From positions 808,501 through 872,500 of the forward strand of contig JAQFVV010006506.1 in the NCBI GenBank assembly GCA_028023455.1: a DNA stretch of 64,000 bases, in the 5' to 3' direction. A model generated the notes under the pieces. It had not been told where the DNA came from. It was given only the letters and a program-made list of their open reading frames with translations, and did no database searches. This document shows positions 24,523 through 38,199 of this stretch, one piece after another. Position 1 is the first letter of the stretch. The number at the start of each line of letters is the position of its first letter. Made by a program: the position numbers and the translations under genes. The stretch is from Epiperipatus broadwayi. Taxonomy: Eukaryota; Onychophora; Udeonychophora; Euonychophora; Peripatidae.

Positions 24523-27500
24523 CCTGTGTGTTTTACCTAATATTACATTGAGTTTATTCTAGATTAATAAAATACAAACTAATTTGCTTGTCACTATTCT
24601 AAATTTCATGATGTATTTTAAAGAAAATATAAAACATTAAACAAAATATAAGCATTCATAATATACTTTACATTTCTCAATTTGATGTTTCTTAATAAAA
24701 TGTGCATTATTTCAAAAAATATTGTCGATTTATATAAAAATTGTAAAATATCAAAAAAATGTTTGAAACATACATTCGGAATAGTTATGATTATTTTATC
24801 ATCAAAATATTTGATAAAAATATTAAGAATAATTATGATTCTTTTGTCAGTGTCATCAGCAATAAACATTATAGATCATTTGTATTTTTACTAGACTACA
24901 TGATATAAGGTATAGGATACAAAGGAATAACTAGAGTAAAGACTCAGTAGTATAAAATAGTTCAATAACCCACATGGAAAGCAGTGTGAAACAATAGGTA
25001 TGCCCTTGTCTAATACAGTATGAAATAATGTCTTCCCTTTCTTTCAGCACTTTCAGAACATTTAAATATGAACATCTAACACTGTCCATGGAAATAAATA
25101 TAAAATACAGGGCTATGTTAACTGTACTTGCATAACATCTGCATTGACATAATATATGCCAATACTTCTATCATTTTGACATATCCTACAAATATGAAGA
25201 TCCAGGGTTTCATTTCTTTACTCCCCTATTCATTATCATCTAAAAAATTTCAAATAGATTTAGACAATCAATATTGTAAAATAAATTAGACAATTTTTCC
25301 AATAATAAACAAAGGTTAACACATTAATTTATCAAACCTTGACTACTATAAGAAAATGTTTTACACATTTAAAATTATTCACAAATAAATATTATTTTGA
25401 CTAAAATATTAGATCATTATTCATATATTTAACATAAATATAATATGGTTTATTTAAAAAGAATCATATAAAATTATGGTCATTAATAAAGTCATAACAA
25501 ACTTTATAATTAAAAAATGTATGTATATTTTTATTCAAAACTTATATCTCTTAATAAAAGAAAAATCGGTATGTGTTATTAATTCCCACATTCATATGTT
25601 CATTCATTTATGTAAAATAAGATGACTATTTTGAAATTCCAAGAAATTTAAAAAAAATATATACATCATATTGTAATTAACACAATTTAGATTACCTATG
25701 TGGTTAGTAATCACATTTTAATGTCTTCTGATCTAGTCTACATAAAATATAAAAATTACAAGGATCATTCATACGGTGCTGATTGTCAACTAATATACTT
25801 TAAAGAAATGTTTTTCATAAATTTAAAAAAAAAGTTAAATGTTTTTAAAATAAAAAATTATTAGAATTAAAAATATCTAAAAATGTAACTTCTACTATAA
25901 CCTATAAATAAATTCTAATGTTATTATATTTTTTTAAATATTAAATAACTAATAATAAAATTTAAAGTTACTTCCCCATTTTCATAAAATCCTTTTATAA
26001 AAGTTCTGTTAATAACTTGGGGACTGAACGTGTTTGCAAAGTGATGAATATTGTCGAAAAGCTGTTTTCTAACTCTCCTCCCCATCATGTAAAGCAAAAC
26101 ACAATAAATAATAATGTTGACATTTATAATGTGCAGAAAGCTTGAAAAATAATGCCCATCCTGTTTTTAAAATATATTTTAGCAGTTCATTTCTGTAAAT
26201 CTTTTTAGGAAAACACTTATTTACTCAATAGTTTTTTTTAAAATCCATTTTGAAAAGTAAATCATATTTTCCCATATATCTATGTAGATTCTAATTTATT
26301 CAGCAACAGTTGCATGATTTGTGGTCAGATTTATTAACATGTAATCCTATGATAAAATTGACATCTTTCTATTTTCAACATATATATCAATAAAGAACAT
26401 ATAAAATAAACAGACAAATCCAAGGTTTAAATATCTAAATGTTTATTTTTTCTGATATAATAATAATCTTCATTTTATTGTCCATTTTTCTCTTCTTTGC
26501 AATTAAATCATAACAATTAAAACAACATATTTTTATATTTAAATATTCATTTTTTTTGGTAATCATTTGTATGACAATCCATCCAGCTTGGTGGCATTGT
26601 TCTTCCAACAAAATGATTTCATATAACGTTACCATTCCACTACATTTTATTTACATATTATAACAAATAAAACAATACAGAGAAAACCTTTTTAAACATT
26701 TTTTTATTATTTTCAAAAATAAAAATTTCTTTTTTAAATAGTTAATGTTTTTCAAGAACAATAATAAATAAATATTCATTCACTTTATGTTCCAATGAAA
26801 AAATGCAATTTTAAAACAAAAAAAAATATTGACTGCAATTCTCAACTAACGTTACATTTACTACATAAAAATTAAAACATAAAGAAGTAAAATCAAACAA
26901 TTCCTAATTTTGTGAAAGCTGTAGCCTCATCTCTTCTCTGATGATAGGGTTGGTCTAGACAAATTCAACTCTTGCCACAGCAGCAGAAGTTATTTTTTGC
27001 AGCAATGGAAAATCTTGCAAGCTACCAGATTTCAGCTGAACCTCCTGAAAACCAAGAATTTCATATCTCATTCACATGAACAGGTTAGTAGAAAGCTTTG
27101 TTACAGTGGGAAAATTTTGAGACTGTATCCTACTTCCTTTACTGTTAAAAAATAAAAACATTAACACATATTAGATAAATAGTATTCATTCTAAAAATCC
27201 AAGCACTATCATGAAAAAGTAATGACATGTTAAGAGTCAGAATTTGTATAGTTAATAAGCAACACCTACCAAATGTATAGAGTGGTCTAAGTGTGAATTG
27301 CAAGAATAAATGATCACAAAGCATGCTGGCAGGTTAGCATTAGCCAAAACATTCAATTGTTGCTAGTAATTGAGATGTTGTGCCTGAAATACAGCATTAT
27401 AAACTAGTTTTGGCTAATATCAGTAACATCAGATGGGACAGATTGTCATAAAAATGAGAACCATTTATAATATAACTTTTGTTAGCAATTATATTCCCTA

Positions 27501-27908
27501 TAACAGTTATATTTCTTAAAATATTTTACTTCCAAATATATAAATATAATATGCTTTAAGGATAAATATTTCTTTTTTAATTAATATAATCCTTTTGAAT
27601 AATGTCAATATTCTAGAGAGAGAGAGAGCAATATATTTTATAGCTTATCTAAAAGGTTTTTGTGAGTTTCAGAGGGAAATTCCACATTTTAGTCTTTTTT
27701 GATAATTTTTCTTAAAAAAAAGGTTTTTAAAAGTTTTAAAATTTATGACTACAGAAACTTCTCTATATAAAACATACCTCTCAATAATATTTGATTGCAA
27801 CTCTGAAATACTCTGCAATAATAAATAAATATTTTTTTATATAGCAGTAATAAACTGTCCTCCTATAAATTCTTTGGTCTTTCATTACTGATCTCTCTTT
27901 ACACAAGA
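24523..27908. other. AT-rich sequence, no gene recognised
   Basis: In 3.4 kb there are only short chance ORFs (for example around 24618-24894 and 26435-26635) rich in Ile, Lys, Asn and Tyr. A less AT-rich patch at about 26930-27110 shows no motif I can name. Confidence 0.65.
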
Positions 27909-28030
27909 TTACATTCATATTGGCCTTTCAAGCCAATTATGCAAATGCTTTACTTGGTGTTAAATAATAAATGAATACCCTCCTGACCAATACAAGATAC
28001 AATTGGCTTGAAAGGCCAATATGAATGTAA
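27909..28030. repeat. perfect 30-bp inverted repeat with 62-bp spacer
   Basis: The arm at 27909-27938 (containing TTGGCCTTTCAAGCCAATT) is the exact reverse complement of 28001-28030. The spacer (27939-28000) resembles part of the repeat at 14603-15147. The structure suits a MITE or foldback element; no target duplication is obvious. Confidence 0.7.
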
Positions 28031-28839
28031 TTGCGATTATATACAAGGCAGCTATAAAAATAAATGCTTATTTACACAAGATTTATAATAGGTTCCTGTT
28101 CCAGGATTTACTGACAAATTTTAATTAAGCTTTTAGAATAATGTGATACTGCTTATAACACCAATAATTTTTAAAAACAATAACCAGAGAAACTTCATTA
28201 CACACAGTATTTATAATTGTTCTTTTAAATGATTTTAATTGGCTTACAAATCATCAGATTACAAAACTCATTTACATATATTTGAATTTATGTACTTTTA
28301 AAAATTGAAAGTAAAATTGTGAGTCATCAATTTAGATAATAAATATTTAATACAAATAATTTGTTTTTATAACAAACAAAAATATTTAAAATAACATACT
28401 GCAGGAAAGGAGTTTTGCTATTAACTGGAAAGAAGACCCTTTGATTCCTCTTGGAGGTCTTAAAGGAAATGAGCAGAATTAAAGTCCATTCCATATACTC
28501 TTGTCATTGCAACTGCTATTACTATGTGATTATTCATATAGTATATGAACATGGATGGGCTGCTCACCAGCACACAATAGCCAGCGTGGTGAGTTGATTG
28601 GCTTTTTACCTCCGAGGTTAAGAATATTTTTTCAATAAAGTACAATCATGACAGACAAAAATAAATCATGGCCCTTATTCCCAGGAGACTGTAAAGTCAT
28701 CAACCAGGCCAGTGGTTGATGGCCAAAAGTGGAGGGTGCTGAGAATCCTTTGATTGCAGACTCAGGCTGCCCATTTGATGATGACTTTTTATTGGGAGGT
28801 GCTTACAATTGTAGATCATGTTCAAGTGAAGGAAGATTG
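28031..28839. other. no gene recognised; region before the RTE copy
   Basis: The sequence from about 28400 to 28840 is less AT-rich and directly precedes readable RTE protein, so part of it may be the 5' portion of that LINE. I could not match its frames to any domain. Confidence 0.5.
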
Positions 28840-30665
28840 CTAAAGTTAAGAAAAAGAACTGTCTTATATTAAATGGGACATTATTGGACTTTGTGAAGTT
28901 AGAAGAAAAGATTGAAGAAACAATTAATTTAAAAAGTGAACATATGTTTTTATATAAATGCACAAATATTCCAGATGCAAATGGAGTAGAATTCGACATA
29001 AATAAAAAATGGAAGAATAACATTGTAGAGATTGATGGTGTTTGGACAGAGTGGCACAATTAATTTTATAACTAATAGCAGATACCAATTGCAGATAATT
29101 CAGGTTTATGCCCCAACATGTTCTCATAGTGATGAAGTTGAAGAAAGGTTTTTCTATGGATGTACAAAAGGGTTTTGATCAGAGTAAACAACACTTTAAA
29201 ATTGTTATTGAAGACTTTAATGCTAGAATTGATAAACAAATGAAAGATGAAAATGTTGTAGGTAATTTTGGTTATGGTTATAGGAATGAAAAAAGATATA
29301 GACTTATGGAGTTGCAAAAGAACTTCATATTATGAATTCTTTTTTTGGGGAAAAATGTTAAAATGAAATGGACATGGAAGCATCCAAATGAAAGTACAGC
29401 AGAATCGGATTATATTTACACTAACAGAAAATACATATTTCAAGATTGTAATATTTCTTAATAAATTTAACACAGGAAGTGATCACCGATTAGTAAGATG
29501 TAAGATACATGTTAATGCAAAACTGTAGAGACAAAATTATTAAAGAAAACAACATTTACAGTTGATATTCCTAATCTTCAGAAACATTTTAATAAATTTA
29601 AATTAGAACCACAAATTGGTTTTAAATATTAGTAGATTTTTAACTTATGATTTGGCGAATTTGAATGACATTAATAGGAAAATAACTGATGCACTTTTAA
29701 AAACTGCAACAAATTTATAACTGGTAGAAAAAAGCAGCAATTGACCAATAAAATTTCTACTGAAATTACAAAATTTATGAAGAAAGAAGAATAGGAGGAT
29801 ATAAGAACAATGATGCTCAAAAAGATTGAATATCTCTCGAATTTTTGTAAAAAAATGGTGCAGAAAAAGTTGAAAATGATATGAGAAAAATATAATTGTG
29901 AAGTAGCAAAAGCATTGTAGAAGAGAATAAAAGTCTAAAGAATGTAAAACTACATTTTAATTATTGGTAAGAAATTTATATATGCAATAAGAAAAAAATT
30001 AGCATTATTACTAAAAGAGATGACTTCGTGAAATGTGTGAGAAGATTTCTATCAAGAATTAAATAGTAATAAAAACAAGTGCTCCTACTTTATTATATCT
30101 TCCAAAATTGCCCACAATTTTAAATGAGGAAGTGAGACAGCCACAATTAAATTTATAAAAAGGGAAAGGATCCGGAGTAATGATGTAATTATAATTGATA
30201 TATTAAATAAAGCAGGTGAAGAAATAGAAAAAAAGTGTAAAGTTATGTACCAAATGTCTAAATGATAAAGATGTACCAGATGATTGGAAGAATGCAGTAT
30301 TAATATTAATATTTTAAAAGGTGATAAAAAGAATATATTAGAAAGTACAGACCTATCAGTCTTTTATCAGTTTTATACCAAATTTTTACTAAGATAATTA
30401 CAACTCACTCTACACAAAACCTGGATTTCCATGACAAAAGAAGAAGCTGGTTTTAAAAGTGGTTTTAGTACAGAAGATAATATCCCAGGTATTGAGAAAA
30501 AATTATAGGAAAGGGACAAATGAATATGAGTTGCCATTATGTAAGGATTTATAGACTATGAAAAGGCATTTGATTCTATAAACATTTCCCCAGTGATTGT
30601 TACTGATCATCAAGGTATGATCCAGGATATTGTCGTATTTTTAAAGAATATGTATAAAAATTCAA
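28840..30665 (+). pseudogene. RTE-type LINE, endonuclease plus RT, cut by the assembly gap
   Basis: Protein readable across several frames follows the RTE order. APE endonuclease: IKWDIIGLCEVRR (about 28872-28910), IVIEDFNARIDKQ in the GDFNARI position (29199-29237), NSFFGKNVKMKWTWKHPNE (about 29334-29390), then SDYIYTNRKYIFQDC and GSDHRLVRCKIHVNAK (about 29475-29525). RT: WKNAVLI (about 30284), YRPISLLSVLYQIFTKII (about 30344-30400), then a motif A region FIDYEKAFDSI (about 30550-30580). Frameshifts and stops are frequent. The element runs into the run of N at 30666, so motif C and the 3' end are not visible. Related copies lie at 48800-49235, 56019-56395 and 57958-59930. Confidence 0.88.
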
Positions 30666-31165
30666 NNNNNNNNNNNNNNNNNNNNNNNNNNNNNNNNNNN
30701 NNNNNNNNNNNNNNNNNNNNNNNNNNNNNNNNNNNNNNNNNNNNNNNNNNNNNNNNNNNNNNNNNNNNNNNNNNNNNNNNNNNNNNNNNNNNNNNNNNNN
30801 NNNNNNNNNNNNNNNNNNNNNNNNNNNNNNNNNNNNNNNNNNNNNNNNNNNNNNNNNNNNNNNNNNNNNNNNNNNNNNNNNNNNNNNNNNNNNNNNNNNN
30901 NNNNNNNNNNNNNNNNNNNNNNNNNNNNNNNNNNNNNNNNNNNNNNNNNNNNNNNNNNNNNNNNNNNNNNNNNNNNNNNNNNNNNNNNNNNNNNNNNNNN
31001 NNNNNNNNNNNNNNNNNNNNNNNNNNNNNNNNNNNNNNNNNNNNNNNNNNNNNNNNNNNNNNNNNNNNNNNNNNNNNNNNNNNNNNNNNNNNNNNNNNNN
31101 NNNNNNNNNNNNNNNNNNNNNNNNNNNNNNNNNNNNNNNNNNNNNNNNNNNNNNNNNNNNNNNNN
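30666..31165. other. assembly gap, 500 N
   Basis: Exactly 500 N suggests a scaffold gap of nominal size. RTE sequence borders it on the left and (TA)n on the right, so missing LINE or TA-rich repeat sequence is likely. An apparent ORF running across the N is not real. Confidence 0.98.
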
Positions 31166-34100
31166 ATATATATATATATATTTTACCCTTATCTATAGGT
31201 CATAATAAGGTAGAATGGTCAATTACTAAAAAATTTTAAATTTTGAAGATATGTTTGTATGATATATAAATAATAGTAGAATAATTAGATTTTATAGTAC
31301 AATTTAAGGCTGAAAATACCTGGTATATAAAAGTGTAATGGATTATTTTAAAGGAACAGTTAAATAAAGCTTAATTATATCCTTGCTTATGGTTGTAAAA
31401 GCTGGCCATATAAAATAACACAGCTATAACTAGTTAAAAATATATTAATAATTCGAGTATGATATTTTAAAACTAATAAATTAAATAAATGCTATATGTA
31501 GTGTTATAATTATATTTAATAGTCAAAATTAATAGAGTATATTTTAAAATAAACTTTATGATGGTGAGAATTATATTTAGTTCTACATTTTTAAATTATT
31601 TTCCAAATTTTTATAAAATATATCAGTTTTGGTAATTTAGACCAAGACGTAAATTAAAAAATCATCTGATAAAGTTAGTAATCATGTGACTGTATATTAT
31701 ATATCTTCACACACACGCTTGTTAGAATATAATAATAAAGTTTGTGAATTATGAAACTAAATATAATTGCTATCTGTCGTTAAAGTAAAAGTTGAAATAT
31801 TAAATATTGTTTTAATAATTGTTTTTAAAGTTTAAATGATTTTGATAAAATTATAATTGAATTTAAAAATACTATTCTAAGTAGTATTTAAGACATGACG
31901 TCATAAATTCTTTATTTTAAAGGGTTTAATATATTATAAAACTAAAATGTGTAAATTTGTTCATGCTAAAAGTCATTAACCAATCAACGGAGATAATTTA
32001 GCAGACAGAAAATAGGAATTAGATGAAGCGGGAGAAAGTAATGTGTAAATGAAGAAGGAAGTAACATAATTTTTAGCTGAATAAGACCGTAAGCTAGAAA
32101 AGTGATATAATTTTAAAATTTTGTATTTATTTTAAAAGTTTTTTTTTTAACATATAATATTTTGACTGCCTTTACATAAAAGGCTAATTTTTAAAAGTTT
32201 TCTTGCCAGTGATTTTATTCAAGTTTAGCCAAAACCTTGCAGTAAAAATGGAAGTACTAAAGGAAAAAATACCTAAAAATATTGCTAAAGGAAAAATATT
32301 TGTAAAGTGCCTCGATACAGCTTTATTTATGCTCAACCAGAAACTTATTATTGTAACTCAGAGAAATATAATTTGGACGCTATACGGAAAACTTAAAAGA
32401 GAAGTTATTTGCCGTCAGGAAAAATTATGATGCACAATTTATAAGGCTACTCTGAAGTTTTTTTTTTTTATTCTTCTCTATGAAAAAAAAATTAAGATGC
32501 GTTTATCATAAAGAAAAAAATATGTAAAAGTTATAATGAAGAAAGAATGTTTATCTTTTTAAAGGAAACATTACAAAGTATATAGTTACCAGAACTTTAA
32601 AAGAAAGGAAAAAGTTATAGAATAATAATATGAAAGAGTCATTATTTTTTTTTATGAAAAAAGAACAGAAAAACTTTCTCTAAGAGAAATTGGAAAATAT
32701 AAATCTAATATACTTAATAAAATGGATCCATGGAGACAGAAAAATTTACTGAATATTTAAATCAAAGTACCTAGAAGATGCATCATAAAAGTCGCACGGG
32801 AAAATATTAGCAGAAAATATTAGAAGAGAATATGTAGATGTTTTTCTTTATGGGATTAATTGATATCATAATTAATAATTGTATTAAATATTATAAAAAA
32901 CTAAGGATTGTCATCTATGAATATTTATTAAACAGAACAATAATTGTTTTGCCTTAAAATTGAACAAGAAGTGACTGAAGAAGAAATAATAAACATTTTT
33001 TTTTAGCTTTAATATGAACCGTTTTCAAGAAAGTTTGATGAAGAAGTACAGTAAATATAGTTTAAATATTTTTTACTAAATTATTTTAAAAATATAAATG
33101 TTATGTGAGATTAGGGAAAACATATAAACATAAATTTAGTAATATTGAGATTTAAATATAATAGCTTGATAAAATTATAGAAATACTGTTTAAAAATAAA
33201 GTGTATGTATGTGAGTCTTATATCTACAAGAATCAAATGGATGGTGAAGCCTACGGAACACGATCGAGAAGATAAAGATCGTTTGGTAATACTGATATTT
33301 ATTTATAATGCATAATGTATTTTTTTAGATCATCTATTGATTAAGAATGAAGTGTGAAAGTTTAAATTATATGTACACATTTTATACAACATTTTAACAT
33401 ATGATGAGATAGGAGTAATTCGGAATATGCATGCAATAATGTATTTAAAGTATATTAATAATATAATTTAACAGAACAATTGTGTGATTCTTTTGAACTT
33501 TCATGTGATAAAGTATTCAGATATTTAAATAGTTATATATGATTAAATATATGGAGGAAAGTAGTAAAAAGATTTTCTTATAGAACAGTGGAATAGTTAA
33601 AATAAATGAATTTTATTATTGTTAGTAATGCAGATATGTATTTGTCAATGTACAGTATAGAAAAATCTTGAGAAATAAGATTGGATAGTGACTTGGAAGT
33701 ACTAGTGGAGAGGAAACCAAGATGATGTTTTTTTTAAGAAATAGGAAAATAAAGGATTTGGATCATAGTTAGTTTGTGTGATTTCAGTATAGTTAACTAA
33801 GCCCTATGACTGAACACATATGGTTTGGACAGTGTTTTTGCATATCTTTAAATTTTTGATGTTATAATAAAGCTGAAGAAATAGCTTTAGCATCGCTCCT
33901 ATAATAGAGGTTGGTAGACAGGTAAAGGTCACTCCTCTATAGTGTCTTTTAATTCACTGTGCCATGATTGTCAAGATATATGATGAGTAATATTCTAGTT
34001 GTATTTTGATCCTATGCATCTATCTTCGCTATCCTTATTTCATGAATCTGCATCGGTCAGAAAGATATTTTCAAAGAAATAATGAATAAAATAGAACTGA

Positions 34101-35754
34101 AGATATGTTATCATTTATATAAGAATAGTTTATTTGCTTGAATGTATAGAATTGTGTAACTTTAAAATTGAAAGTCCAAAATATCATAAAGAGAGAAAGA
34201 ATCATATAATACATTGTAAAACTAATTCAGAAATGAATATAAGATTTTGAAAAGAAATCTAAACTAAGTATTTTAAAAATGATAACAAAATTTAAATGAA
34301 TTTTTTTGTAATATATTTAGAAAATAAGTATTGCATATTTATTAAGAAAATAGTTCAATAATGTATAATAAACATATACTTGTGCATGGTATACTAATAG
34401 TTGTAATTATATCATCCGAAGTAAGGCTTGAATGAGAATATTAGGATTAATAAACATCGGATAGTGAACAATAAAAACCTAATACCGAATGTAGAACAAT
34501 GTTTTGACTTTGTAAGATTCCATACAACCAATATAAAACTAAAATTTGTTATTTTGTAGAATTTTACTACGAATGTAAATTTTGTAATTAAAAATATAAT
34601 TTTAATAATATTAGGGATGCAAAGTGTTTGTGATAAGCATATAAAAAATGCATTTTGTAACAAGCTAACCATGATAATAAATCAAGTAATAATACTGTAT
34701 TTTCTTAAGTGTTAAAAAGATAAGATTTAACTGGGAAAAATAAATAGTCTTTTGGTTTCATTTTATAAACTAATAAACTAAGTTGAGGTAGGAGAGTAAG
34801 GGATATCCAATGTATATAGTGTAAAAATATTGTTAATTTATTTATGTTGTTAATAAACTTTGTTTTTTAATTTATTTTAAAGTTTTGTGTCCGCGTTGTT
34901 ATTTCTCCACATGGATGCATGAAATCACGATACATTTATAATTGAAACAGACATATAGTTTTTGCACAAAAGGTAAACATAAAAGTGTTATAATAATTTT
35001 GAGAATTTATTGGTATGTTAAAATTAAAAGATCATAATTTTATATTATTTATTGGTCATAAGTCGGTTGCCAAAATATTACATTAAATGATACGCTAATG
35101 TTGCCACACGTATTCTGTTGTCAGATTATTAAAATACTACCATGTACGTATTTATTTATTTCATTTTAGGAAGTAATAAGATTATATTATATTATTATTG
35201 TTATTATTATTTTTATTATTATTAGTTGCTGTGTAGTAGATTATGACATAAAATTCCCTTTTCATATTTTACTACCATAATTTTAAATCAGTTAGAATAC
35301 AATTTATGAACCTGAGATTTTATTTTATTTTATTTTACTTCATTTTATTTAATTAAGCTAGATTCTTGTTATAAAGAAGATTAAGATATAATTATTATTT
35401 TAATCGTAGTGAATAGAGCTCAGAAAGTCGTAAGAATACTATGAGTTAGTTATTTGGGATAGTAAAAAAAGGGGATAGTGTTCTTATGCCATTGAGGTAG
35501 TATCATGTGGATAATAGCTCAATGTAGTCTATCTCGTTCCCCGTATTGTCACTCCATGTCTCATGAAAATAGTAAATATTTGTTTAATTCATTTTAAAAT
35601 TGAACCGTATTTGTATTTTAAAAAATTAGAGCTAGTAATCATTTTAATTAATGCTGAATATTTCATTTATTTATTTGTTAACTGAGCTAGAACCCATAAT
35701 ATTCGTAATAAACAGTATGTTTTGGGGTGAGGACGCGCGGGGGGGAGGTTAGAA
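31166..35754. other. AT-rich sequence, no gene recognised
   Basis: The stretch begins with (TA)n (31166-31182). Over 4.5 kb I see only short chance ORFs, such as 75 codons at 32203-32430 and 86 codons at 34412-34672, without recognisable domains. No RNA gene or terminal repeat is evident. Confidence 0.65.
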
Positions 35755-35769
35755 TATATATATATATAT

Positions 35770-37459
35770 TGTACGAAGATCATATAGGTATATATATCTA
35801 ATTTTGTCTAAAAATTATTAAAATACAGTTCGTTAAAAGAAAATAGTATGTAAAAGTTTAAGAGTTTTTTTTTTTTGGTTGCAGTTTGTTTTCAAAACAT
35901 AAAATTAAAAGTCAAAAAATTTTTTCAAATAAAAATATCCCTTTCTCTTCGTTTAAAATGTTAAAGAAAAAAAAGTAGTTGATTTTCAAATAATTAAAAC
36001 AATTTTTTTATTTAAGTTAAAAAAAGTAATCTTAAATCTAAATAGTGAGTTGACTTTAAAATATATATGTGTGTTAATCACGAATGATTGTAAATATAAT
36101 AAATATGTGTGTGTTGAAATGAAATAAATGAAAGTTAAAAAAAGTAAAAAACACTCAGCGATGGCTACTAAGTTAAAAATCTACAAAACCAGTTTTGTGC
36201 CAGCTATTAAGTTAAACAAAAACAACAACAATAAGTTTGCAATGGTTTCTAATTAACATCTCCAACCACAGGATTAAAAGATTATCAGAAAAATGCAATT
36301 AAAAACAAAGAAGGATTTTGAACAGCAGATATTGCTGGTGGATATCAAAATGACAGCAGGTCTTATTAATAAATAGCTCAGTTTTTCATTGTTCAGTTCA
36401 GTTGAGATTACAGTTGGGAAATAGTGCAGTTCAGTGAAATCACATTAGATTAAATCAGTCAATCGATCAGATGACAAATGCAGTGTTAGAAACCTTGGAA
36501 ACATATAACTTTGCTTTAGCCTGAGACTGATGAAACAACTAAACCTGCCCATGACAATAATGCCTGCCTAACAACTTGCAAATCCGTTTTCAATATCTAA
36601 ATTTCTTAAAGAAAATACCTTGGAATACTAAGCACTAAACCTCAACAAGTAAACTTTAAATCTAACCAGTGAGAAATGTTTCATTAGAAGCAGCAAACAG
36701 TAAGAAGTATCCATGTTCTAAAATCCTAAGTAATAACATTTTTCTTATTCTCATTTGTAACATAGCCATCACATTAATTTGAGGCCTCTCAGATTCAAGT
36801 CATAATGAACTCTATAGCATACATAAACGGACTATTGATTTATGTGTTTTTTAAATGTCAAATATTATTTAATGCTTTGTTATATGATATTCTAGTGTGT
36901 GAATTAAGAATGTGCATGATCATTATATAAAATACCAGTGTTATGTTAGTTAAGATTTATAAAAGTATTTAAAATTAGTATAATAAATATTAATTAAAAT
37001 AAATTGTCTTTTAAACGTAAAGCTTAATTTTTCAGTCAATTCTTTTTACAACTAGTTAAGGAATAAGTTGTTATTGAATTAAAAATAGACTGAGCTAGTT
37101 AAGAGATTTTTTGAGCATTGGATTATAGGCCTATTGTCCAAACATGTTAGTTCTAGAAACTAGCTGGTGGCCGGGGTTTACTTTGACACAAATAAAGTAT
37201 TTGGATAGTGGGATTTGAATCTTGAAGTTGAAGTAGACCACGATCTTGTAATGTGATCGTATTATGTATTGCATATCTCTGTCTGATTATGGGTATTGTT
37301 GACAGCTCTGCTATCAATAATATTCTCCTCTCTGCTTGAGGGCTGGTTCGTCCATGCAATATTTATAATATAAGATTATAAATTTATAATAAAAAAGATT
37401 TAAACCCAGCCAAACCTACGATGAAGAGTATGTTGGATCTTCTACAGACTGAACCTGGT

Positions 37460-37462
<3 letters not shown>
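35770..37462 (+). repeat. solo LTR, about 1.69 kb, related to the LTRs at 49465-55252
   Basis: The block starts TGTACGAAG right after (TA)n and ends CCTGGTACA right before (TA)n (37463-37505). The core matches the reverse complement of the LTRs at 49465-51095 and 53601-55252: CAGATATTGCTGGTGGATAT at about 36326 is identical to a stretch at about 50494-50513 read on the minus strand, and GCAGTGTTA...ACATATAACT continues the match. Since the two-LTR element is read on the minus strand, this LTR is read on the plus strand. No internal region is present, consistent with LTR-LTR recombination. Confidence 0.75.

Positions 37463-37505
<43 letters not shown>
37463..37505. repeat. (TA)n microsatellite
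   Basis: About 21 TA units lie between the solo LTR end and GTAACGGTATATAAATATG, which itself resembles the start of the LTR at 924 (TGTAACGGTATG). Confidence 0.9.
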
Positions 37506-37508
<3 letters not shown>

Positions 37509-38043
37509 ACGGTATATAAATATGCTATTACATTAATTTAAAATAAAAATTTTAAATTCGCAAATAAAAATAAGTTCGGAAATAAAAACTAAAAAAATTA
37601 AAGAGTTGTTCAATACATATATATTTGCACAGATGCAAAACTTTAAGATCATGTCTTTTTTAAATAAAAAAAAAAGGTATTTGAATGTACTTTTTTAGAA
37701 AAAAGTACAAGAAAAAGATAAAATATTTTTGTAAATAGAAATAATTGTTTTATAAATTAATTGAAAAGCAAACTAGCCCTTGGGGCTCCTTATACAAAAA
37801 GTCAGTTAAAAAATGAAGATAAGAGAATGAAAAGAATTAGCTTGTCCAATATAGAAGCAGCAATAAAGGCCCAGACCATAATGAAAAAATGGAACAGTGT
37901 CATCATTTGTTCATTGAATCCAGAGGATCATTATAAAAGAAAAACAATTAAAATTAAAACAGTTTCCTGACAGTTCCAACTTAATTTTGTGAGAAGAGCA
38001 ATAAGATGCACTTGTCATTCTCTCTCACTTATTTTAAAAATGA
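37506..38043. other. no gene recognised
   Basis: An ORF of 69 codons at 37761-37970 is Lys-rich and matches nothing I know. No repeat ends are visible. Confidence 0.5.
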
Positions 38044-38060
38044 AATGACTGTGATACCAG

Positions 38061-38160
38061 AATGGAACCAGCTAAGGCTACCTCCAGAATATCAGACCGG
38101 TCTTCCATGAAAGTCTTCATGGGAATTGATACCAGGAACCGGGAGCTCTTCTACTGTAAG
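38061..38160 (+). CDS. possible internal exon of an unknown host gene
   Basis: A less AT-rich 100-bp stretch sits between a possible splice acceptor (GTGATACCAG, ending 38060) and possible donors (CTACT|GTAAGG at 38155/38156 or AAG|GTGTAA at 38160/38161). The frame starting at 38062 gives a protein-like peptide including RISDRSSMKVFMGIDTRN and ends in a stop just past the second donor. The polypyrimidine tract before the acceptor is weak. I do not recognise the peptide, and no neighbouring exon is apparent. It may equally be a chance frame inside a repeat. Confidence 0.22.
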
Positions 38161-38199
38161 GTGTAAATGGAAAAATTTTAATACAAATAATTAAGAACT

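Noticed and set aside
30593-31198. A 201-codon open frame
   Set aside because: Most of it is the run of N; only a few real codons lie at each end.
32203-32430. A 75-codon plus-strand open frame in AT-rich DNA
   Set aside because: Composition is as expected by chance, with no motif, repeat copy or context.
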